Shown in pieces: positions 6,200-11,545 of a stretch of DNA of 11,545 bases. A program made the position numbers and the translations under genes. How positions within the stretch are numbered: the first letter of the stretch is position 1; each line of letters opens with the position of its first letter. The notes beneath the pieces are model-generated. The model was not told the origin of the DNA. It did no database searches and saw only the letters and a list, made by a program, of their open reading frames with translations. Origin of the DNA: Gammaproteobacteria bacterium (lineage in GTDB: Bacteria > Pseudomonadota > Gammaproteobacteria > DAOWEP01); assembly GCA_030638455.1 (NCBI GenBank), contig DAOWEP010000072.1, forward strand, positions 1-11,545, in the 5' to 3' direction.

Positions 6200-8314
6200 A
6201 TGGCAGTATCAAGTCCGTTAGCCAATATTCAGACTTCTGTTGCAGGCCGATTGGGAGCGCCTGTTTTATTGATCATGTTGCTGGCCATGATGGTGGTGCC
6301 CTTGCCGCCTATTATGCTGGATGCCCTGTTTACCTTTAATATTTCGCTTGCCCTGGTGGTACTGCTGGTAGGCGTATACGTGCTACGGCCACTGGATTTC
6401 TCTGTGTTTCCATCTGTATTGCTGGTCACTACCTTGCTTAGATTGGCGCTGAATGTTGCCTCTACACGTATTGTATTACTGGAAGGCCATACCGGAACGG
6501 GTGCAGCTGGCAAGGTAATTGAGGCCTTTGGTGAGTTTGTAATAGGTGGAAACTACGCTGTTGGTATAGTTGTATTTGCGATTCTTGTGATCATCAATTT
6601 TGTTGTGGTTACAAAGGGTGCGGGGCGTATTGCTGAAGTCAGTGCCCGGTTTACTCTGGATGCCATGCCGGGTAAGCAAATGGCGATTGACGCAGACCTG
6701 AATGCAGGATTGCTTGACCAGGATGAGGCAAGGAGCAGGAGAGAGGAAATTCGTGCAGAGGCCGACTTCTATGGCTCTATGGATGGTGCCAGCAAATTTG
6801 TTCGTGGGGATGCGGTAGCCGGTATTCTGATTTTGTTTATTAATATTATTGGTGGCCTGTCCATTGGAATTCTTCAGCATGGTTTACCTTTGGAACAGGC
6901 ATTACATAATTACACATTGCTGACCATTGGCGACGGCCTGGTTGCACAGATACCGGCACTCGTGATTTCTACCTCTGCTGCCATTATCGTGACCCGCGTA
7001 TCCTCCGGATCCCAGGACATGGGGCAGCAGATGATGTCACAGATGTTTGGTAGTCCACGGGCACTGGCAATTACTGCGGGTATCCTTGGGTTGATGGGTG
7101 TCATTCCTGGTATGCCTAATCTGGCATTTCTTACACTTGCTGCCATCTGCGGTGGGGCTGCTTATTATGTCGCCCAACAGCAACAGGAAAAGGAAATTGT
7201 AGCTGAGCAGGAGGCACTCGCTCCCGAACCAGAGGCTGAGAAGGTTCAACCGGAACAGGAGGAATTGACCTGGGATGATGTTAACACTGTAGATATTGCA
7301 GGCCTGGAAGTAGGTTATCGATTAATACCACTAGTTGATCGAGCTCAGGGTGGTGAGTTAATGGGAAGGATCAAGGGTGTACGCAAAAAACTTTCCCAGG
7401 AACTGGGGTTTCTGATACAGCCGGTTCACATACGAGATAACCTGGATCTTTCACCCAATAGTTATCGTATTTCACTGCTCGGTGTTCCGGTTGGTGAAGC
7501 AGATATTTATCCGGACAGGGAACTGGCGATAAACCCGGGTCAGGTGTCGGGAACCCTGCAGGGTATAACCGTTAAAGACCCGGCCTTTGGACTGGATGCC
7601 GTCTGGATTGATATTGGCCAGCGGGAACAGGCTCTGACATTAGGGTATACAGTAGTCGATCCCAGTACGGTGATCGCTACTCACCTGAGTCAGGTGCTAC
7701 AGTCGCATGCACACGAGTTGATAGGGCATGAAGAAGTGCAGCAGATGCTGGATGTATTGACCAAGACGGCACCGAAATTGGTTGATGATTTGATACCCGA
7801 TATGATGTCTGTAGGTACCGTTTTACGGGTACTGCAAAATCTTCTTGAAGAGAAGATCCCGATCAAGGATATGCGCACCATTGCCGAATGTCTGGCTGAA
7901 CATGGTAAGCGGAGTCAGGACCCCAGTGTCTTGACGGCAATGGTACGAATAGCATTAGGCAGATCCATTCTTCAGCATATCAATGGAATGGCACCAGAGC
8001 TTCCAGTAATCACTCTGGACCCGTCTCTGGAGCAGTTATTGCAACAAGGCGTACAGTCCTCCGCTGATGGAGGTATTGGAATAGAGCCAGGGCTGGCAGA
8101 TCAACTGCATCAGTCCCTTGTACAAAATACACAGCATCAGGAAGCAATGGGACAACCTGCAGTGTTGCTTGTCGCACCTTCTTTAAGGTCGTGGTTGGCG
8201 AGACTGGTTCGTCATAGTATTCCGGGGTTGCACGTCCTTTCTTATAACGAGGTGCCTGATAACAAACAAATCAAGGTGGTTTCAACAGTAGGTCAGCAAC
8301 TTACGGCAGCCTGA
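6200..8314 (+). CDS. flhA: Flagellar export gate protein FlhA
   Basis: FlhA is the large export-gate subunit: its membrane part couples proton flow to export and its cytoplasmic ring docks chaperone-substrate complexes. From ATG 6200 the protein has 704 residues. The N-terminal half (about 1-325) has about eight membrane segments, with the conserved PLDFSVFPSVLLVTTLLRLA stretch and NVASTR (about 65-90). The FHIPEP-family signature RFTLDAMPGKQMAIDADLNA spans about 150-169. A Gln/Glu-rich linker (about 325-357) leads to the soluble C-terminal domain. GAAAGAG at 6183-6190 is 9 bases upstream of ATG 6200; the in-frame GTG at 6191 abuts this site and is less likely. Length is typical. Confidence 0.97.
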   Translation: MAVSSPLANIQTSVAGRLGAPVLLIMLLAMMVVPLPPIMLDALFTFNISLALVVLLVGVYVLRPLDFSVFPSVLLVTTLLRLALNVASTRIVLLEGHTGTGAAGKVIEAFGEFVIGGNYAVGIVVFAILVIINFVVVTKGAGRIAEVSARFTLDAMPGKQMAIDADLNAGLLDQDEARSRREEIRAEADFYGSMDGASKFVRGDAVAGILILFINIIGGLSIGILQHGLPLEQALHNYTLLTIGDGLVAQIPALVISTSAAIIVTRVSSGSQDMGQQMMSQMFGSPRALAITAGILGLMGVIPGMPNLAFLTLAAICGGAAYYVAQQQQEKEIVAEQEALAPEPEAEKVQPEQEELTWDDVNTVDIAGLEVGYRLIPLVDRAQGGELMGRIKGVRKKLSQELGFLIQPVHIRDNLDLSPNSYRISLLGVPVGEADIYPDRELAINPGQVSGTLQGITVKDPAFGLDAVWIDIGQREQALTLGYTVVDPSTVIATHLSQVLQSHAHELIGHEEVQQMLDVLTKTAPKLVDDLIPDMMSVGTVLRVLQNLLEEKIPIKDMRTIAECLAEHGKRSQDPSVLTAMVRIALGRSILQHINGMAPELPVITLDPSLEQLLQQGVQSSADGGIGIEPGLADQLHQSLVQNTQHQEAMGQPAVLLVAPSLRSWLARLVRHSIPGLHVLSYNEVPDNKQIKVVSTVGQQLTAA

Positions 8315-8405
8315 TGTATGTCAGTCGTTGAGTGATGGGCGAAGTAGATTTTTTTACATACAAGATATTTATAGTTGTTTAGATGATAAAAGCGGGGTGA
8401 GCGAT

Positions 8406-9638
8406 ATGAAGATCAAACGATTCATTGCCAAGAATATGCGTCAGGCGATTCGGGATATTCGGGCCGAGCAAGGTCCTGATGCGGTGATTTTATCTAATCA
8501 AAAGGTGGCTGGTGGTATAGAGGTAATTTCCGCTGTCGATTATGATGAATCTATCTTTGAAGAAATGGTTCAAAATGGCGAGTTCAAGGAAAGCAGGATG
8601 AAAGGAGATGTAAATTCCAGTATGTTGCCAGAAGATATGGAAGAAAAAACCATCAACAGGCCTGGATCAAGTGGCACTAATGTGGAGTGGATGAATGGTT
8701 CAGCTATTTCAGAAATGCGGGAAGAGATTAACGGTTTGCGGGGAATTCTTGAAAACAGGCTTTCCTATCTCGCCTGGTCAGAGGCGTCTCGTGGAAATCC
8801 AAAAAGAGCAGCGATTATGCATCGGCTGGCTAATATGGGGATTAGTGCTGATCTGGCGAAAAGGCTTGCTGATAATATTGGTAATGATCAGGATCTGGAA
8901 CCTGCCTGGCGCCAGGTGTTGAGTTTGCTAACACATCAAGTAATGACGGCTGATGACGATATACTTACTAATGGAGGAGTAGTAGCCCTGATTGGGCCTA
9001 CTGGAGTAGGTAAAACAACAACCGTAGCCAAGTTGGCTGCACGATATGCGCTACGTCATGGACAAAATCAGGTTGCCTTAATTTCTATCGATAATTATAG
9101 AATTGGAGGTTACGAGCAGCTGCTTACCTATGGTCGTATCCTTGGTGTTGCAGCATATACGGTGGACACGCAGGAAGAGTTATATAATAAAATCAATGAA
9201 TTAGGCGAAAAACGCTTAATTATAATTGATACAGCTGGAGCCAGTCAGCGAGATATTCGTTTACCTGAACAATTATCCGGGTTAAACAGTAAAGCGCACT
9301 TGATTCAGAATTATTTGGTATTGTCTGCAAATACCCAACTGGAAACGCTGGATGAAGTGGTGTGTGCCTTTCAGAGTGTGAAGCTAGAAGGTTGTATCTT
9401 AACTAAATTAGACGAAGCTACCAGTTTGGGCGAAGTATTGTCTACAATAATAAAACACGGATTACCTGCAGCCTATGTTAGTGATGGTCAGCGAGTACCG
9501 GAAGATTTACAGCCGGCCCGCGGGAACAGTCTTGTGACGATGGCCGCTACTTATATGCAAAGAGCAGAAATGATGACAACAAAGAACACATCTTCAATAA
9601 CGATCAACGGAAAAGTGGCTGATGCTTATGCCAGATAG
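8406..9638 (+). CDS. flhF: Flagellar placement GTPase FlhF
   Basis: FlhF is an SRP-type GTPase that sets the site of polar flagellum assembly. I start it at ATG 8406 (410 residues), because MKIKRFIAKNMRQAIRDIRA is the conserved FlhF N-terminus and GGGGTGA (8394-8400) lies 5 bases upstream; the frame extends to a TTG at 8328, but the extra 26 residues are not family-like. Regions in order are the basic/B domain (1-115), the N domain (about 115-180) and the G domain. The G domain shows GPTGVGKT (197-204), DNYRIGGYEQL (229-239), DTAGASQRD (275-283), TKLDE (333-337) and DGQRVPEDL (360-368). All nucleotide-binding elements are intact. A 91-base gap separates it from flhA; its end overlaps fleN by 17 bases. 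Confidence 0.97.
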   Translation: MKIKRFIAKNMRQAIRDIRAEQGPDAVILSNQKVAGGIEVISAVDYDESIFEEMVQNGEFKESRMKGDVNSSMLPEDMEEKTINRPGSSGTNVEWMNGSAISEMREEINGLRGILENRLSYLAWSEASRGNPKRAAIMHRLANMGISADLAKRLADNIGNDQDLEPAWRQVLSLLTHQVMTADDDILTNGGVVALIGPTGVGKTTTVAKLAARYALRHGQNQVALISIDNYRIGGYEQLLTYGRILGVAAYTVDTQEELYNKINELGEKRLIIIDTAGASQRDIRLPEQLSGLNSKAHLIQNYLVLSANTQLETLDEVVCAFQSVKLEGCILTKLDEATSLGEVLSTIIKHGLPAAYVSDGQRVPEDLQPARGNSLVTMAATYMQRAEMMTTKNTSSITINGKVADAYAR

Positions 9639-10506
9639 GGAAGATCAGGCTGCGGGGCTAAGGCGGTTGGCAAATCCAAAACCAGTACTGGTGGCGGCAG
9701 TTGCCAGTGGTAAGGGGGGTGTTGGGAAAACCAGTATCTCCGTTAATCTGGCCTTGTCGATGGTAAAGGCAGGGCAGAGTGTAATGTTAATGGATGCAGA
9801 CCTTGGTCTGGCTAACGTAGATTTAATGCTGGGATTGAGGCCAGTCTATAACCTGTCTCATGTAATAGCAGGAGAAAGGACGCTAGAGGAAATTATTATT
9901 GAAGGTCCCGGAGGGTTGAAAATAGTGCCAGCCTCATCCGGCGTTAAATTAATGTCAGAATTGAACCCTATGGAAAATGCGGGATTAATTCGTGCCTTCA
10001 GCGAACTCAGTCATGATTTAGATGCTTTAATTGTGGATACTGCTGCGGGTATTTCAGACAGTGTCATTAGTTTTAGTCGCGCTGCCCATGAAGTTGTTGT
10101 GGTTGTTTGTGATGAACCGGCATCACTTACCGATGCCTATGCTTTAATGAAGGTTTTAAATCAGGATCATGGAGTCCAGCGTTTCCGAATATTATCCAAT
10201 ATGACCCATTCTGCACAGGAAGGTCAGGAACTCTTTGCTAAACTGGTAAAGGTTACTGATCGTTTTCTAGATGCTACGCTTAGTCATATGGGATCAGTGC
10301 CCTACGATGAGTATTTAAGAAAAGCGATACAGAAACAGCGGCCGGTGGTGGAAGCATATCCACGAAGCCGTTCAGCCATGGCATTCAAGAATTTGGCATT
10401 AAAGGCCGATAAGTGGCCGAGACCAGAAGCAGCCGGTGGTCATCTGGAGTTTTTTGTAGAGCGGTTAATTCGATCAAGTTACAGCGAGGCAGAACCTTTG
10501 ACATGA
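9622..10506 (+). CDS. fleN: Flagellar number regulator FleN/FlhG, MinD-type ATPase
   Basis: FleN (FlhG) is a MinD/ParA-like ATPase that limits flagellar number; in pseudomonads it also restrains the activator FleQ. The 294-residue protein has a deviant Walker A KGGVGKTS (31-38), the MDADLGLANVD switch region (57-67), VDTAAG (138-143) and CDEPASLTDAYAL (163-175). A basic/amphipathic region near the C-terminus (about 240-290, GHLEFFVERLIR) fits the membrane-targeting helix. The N-terminus contains DQAAGLR (8-14), matching the DQAxxLR motif known to stimulate the FlhF GTPase. ATG 9622 is preferred over ATG 9628 by GGAAAAG (9609-9615). It overlaps flhF by 17 bases and fliA by four. Confidence 0.97.
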   Translation: MLMPDREDQAAGLRRLANPKPVLVAAVASGKGGVGKTSISVNLALSMVKAGQSVMLMDADLGLANVDLMLGLRPVYNLSHVIAGERTLEEIIIEGPGGLKIVPASSGVKLMSELNPMENAGLIRAFSELSHDLDALIVDTAAGISDSVISFSRAAHEVVVVVCDEPASLTDAYALMKVLNQDHGVQRFRILSNMTHSAQEGQELFAKLVKVTDRFLDATLSHMGSVPYDEYLRKAIQKQRPVVEAYPRSRSAMAFKNLALKADKWPRPEAAGGHLEFFVERLIRSSYSEAEPLT

Positions 10507-11258
10507 ATGGATACGCTATGAAGTATGCAACAACAGATCAGTCAGATCAGAATGAGTTAGTAAAAGAGCATGTATCTCTAGTTAAGCGCATTGCCTACCA
10601 CCTGGTAAGCAGGCTGCCGCCCAATGTTCAGGTGGACGATCTGATACAGGCAGGGATGATAGGCCTATTGGAGGCATCGCGTAATTATAATGCCAGTCAG
10701 GGTGCCAGTTTTGAAACCTATGCAGGTATCAGGATCCGCGGAGCTATGCTGGATGAAATCAGGCGTTCGGACTGGACTCCGCGCTCAGTACACCGAAAGG
10801 TACGTATGGTAGCCGAAGCGGTAAGAGGTATAGAGAATGAAAAAGGTCGTGATGCCAGGGATCATGAAGTGGCAGAAGTATTGGGACTGGATCTGATTGA
10901 ATACCACAAGATATTGCAAGACGCTGTTGGTTGCCGGGTGTTCAGTTATGAGGATCCTGGTTTATTAGGTGATACACAGGAAGAAGCAACCATAAGCTCT
11001 CAGCCAAAACAGTTGGGGCCACTGGAAGTATTACAAAATGAGGATTTCCAGCAGTCGTTATCTGTATCTATATCAGGTTTGCCAGAAAGAGAGCGATTGG
11101 TGATGTCCTTATATTATGACGAGGAGCTAAATCTTCGGGAGATAGGAGAGGTGCTTGGGGTTAGTGAATCCCGTGTGTGTCAGATACATGGACAGGCATT
11201 GATTCGTCTGCGTGCAAGAATGACAGAATGGTTTCCAAAAAATAAAGAGAAAAAATAG
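10503..11258 (+). CDS. fliA: Flagellar sigma factor FliA (sigma-28)
   Basis: FliA directs RNA polymerase to late flagellar and chemotaxis promoters and is held inactive by FlgM until the hook is complete. From ATG 10503 it has 251 residues, a normal length. Region 2 (about 17-95) contains VKRIAYHLVSRLPPNVQVDDLIQAGMIGL-type sequence and the ETYAGIRIRGAMLDEIRR -10 recognition helix. Region 3 (about 96-160) follows. Region 4 (about 185-245) ends in a helix-turn-helix (LREIGEVLGVSESRVCQIH, 211-229). The start shares ATGA with the fleN stop; GAGG (10486-10489) is 13 bases upstream, which is rather far, and ATG 10518 is an alternative. The frame stays open upstream inside fleN, but that part is not family-like. 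Confidence 0.97.
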   Translation: MNGYAMKYATTDQSDQNELVKEHVSLVKRIAYHLVSRLPPNVQVDDLIQAGMIGLLEASRNYNASQGASFETYAGIRIRGAMLDEIRRSDWTPRSVHRKVRMVAEAVRGIENEKGRDARDHEVAEVLGLDLIEYHKILQDAVGCRVFSYEDPGLLGDTQEEATISSQPKQLGPLEVLQNEDFQQSLSVSISGLPERERLVMSLYYDEELNLREIGEVLGVSESRVCQIHGQALIRLRARMTEWFPKNKEKK

Positions 11259-11354
11259 GTTGCCTGAATAGCTATTTTATGAAGTAAGAAAGGTATTGCT
11301 AACCATTATATTAGTAACAATTGCAGTAATAATCGAAGTGATAAAACAAGAAGT

Positions 11355-11377
11355 ATTATTGTAATAACTACAATAAT
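11355..11377. repeat. Perfect 9-bp inverted repeat before cheY
   Basis: ATTATTGTA (11355-11363) and TACAATAAT (11369-11377) are exact reverse complements separated by five bases (ATAAC). The stem is AT-rich, and no run of T follows it, so a classic rho-independent terminator is unlikely. An operator-like site or a leader stem-loop are alternatives. It lies between fliA and cheY, 29 bases before the proposed cheY start. Confidence 0.6.
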
Positions 11378-11406
11378 GAAGTGACCCGCTGTTTTAGGAG
11401 ATAACA

Positions 11407-11545
11407 TTGGATAAAGATATGAAAATCCTCATTGTGGATGATTTCTCCACAATGAGACGTATTATTAAAAATCTTCTTCGTGACCTGGGTTTTAATAACA
11501 CCTCAGAAGCCGATGATGGAAAGACTGGTTTGCCGATGTTACAGG
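11407..11545 (+). CDS. cheY: Chemotaxis response regulator CheY (5' part)
   Basis: CheY is the single-domain response regulator that, when phosphorylated by CheA, binds FliM to change motor rotation. Only the N-terminal part lies in the window. It contains [20 protein letters not shown] with the acidic pair DD that binds Mg2+, followed by RDLGF and EADDG, close to gammaproteobacterial flagellar CheY. The phosphorylated Asp (about position 57 in the family) is beyond the window. I set the start at TTG 11407, because AGGAG (11396-11400) is 6 bases upstream; ATG 11419 would be 18 bases from it. Its place directly after fliA matches fliA-cheYZ-cheA clusters. Identification is strong; the start is less certain. 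Confidence 0.92.
   Translation, partial: MDKDMKILIVDDFSTMRRIIKNLLRDLGFNNTSEADDGKTGLPMLQ

Noticed and set aside
6476..6880. Open frame of 134 codons on the minus strand inside flhA
   Set aside because: It is antisense to the conserved FlhA membrane domain and shows no family features; coding-strand shadow.
11285..11300. Possible sigma-54 site ending in TTGCT between fliA and cheY
   Set aside because: The -12 half is good, but the invariant GG of the -24 element is AA.

Overview
The window is a contiguous block of core flagellar genes, all on the + strand: fliL, fliM, fliN, fliO, fliP, fliQ, fliR, flhB, flhA, flhF, fleN (flhG), fliA and the 5' end of a cheY. Gene order, the presence of flhF/fleN (number and placement control of polar flagella), and protein sequences resembling Pseudomonas/Marinobacter-type homologues point to a polarly flagellated, probably free-living gammaproteobacterium with moderate GC. 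The species cannot be named from the sequence alone.

Layout. Bases 1-140 form a leader with a near-consensus sigma-54 promoter (36-51) upstream of fliL. Bases 141-2372 encode FliL (inner-membrane, stator/basal-body associated) and the C-ring switch proteins FliM and FliN. These three genes are loosely spaced, with gaps of 65 and 106 bp and then 115 bp before fliO. Bases 2488-5991 encode the flagellar type III export gate (FliO, FliP, FliQ, FliR, FlhB), more tightly packed and with TAATG stop/start overlaps at fliO/fliP and fliR/flhB. A 208-bp gap containing a second sigma-54-like site (6071-6086) precedes flhA. After flhA, a 91-bp gap leads to flhF, which overlaps fleN. fleN overlaps fliA by four bases (ATGA). 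A 148-bp AT-rich gap with an inverted repeat then precedes cheY, which runs off the end of the window and probably opens a chemotaxis cluster.

How the genes work together. FliO assists assembly of the FliP/Q/R export gate; FlhB and FlhA complete the gate and select substrates. FliM/FliN form the C-ring that CheY-P binds to change rotation. FlhF (SRP-type GTPase) places the flagellum, and FleN (MinD-type ATPase) limits flagellar number and in pseudomonads restrains the sigma-54 activator FleQ. FliA (sigma-28) transcribes the late flagellar and chemotaxis genes. The sigma-54-like sites upstream of fliL and flhA fit a Pseudomonas/Vibrio-style cascade.

I see no defence system, mobile element, CRISPR array, tRNA or rRNA, and no unknown multi-gene system. 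The gene content is ordinary for this locus. The items worth a second look are small: candidate promoters, short tandem duplications between genes, the start codon of cheY, and the inverted repeat in front of it. No stretch longer than 300 bases lacks a gene.
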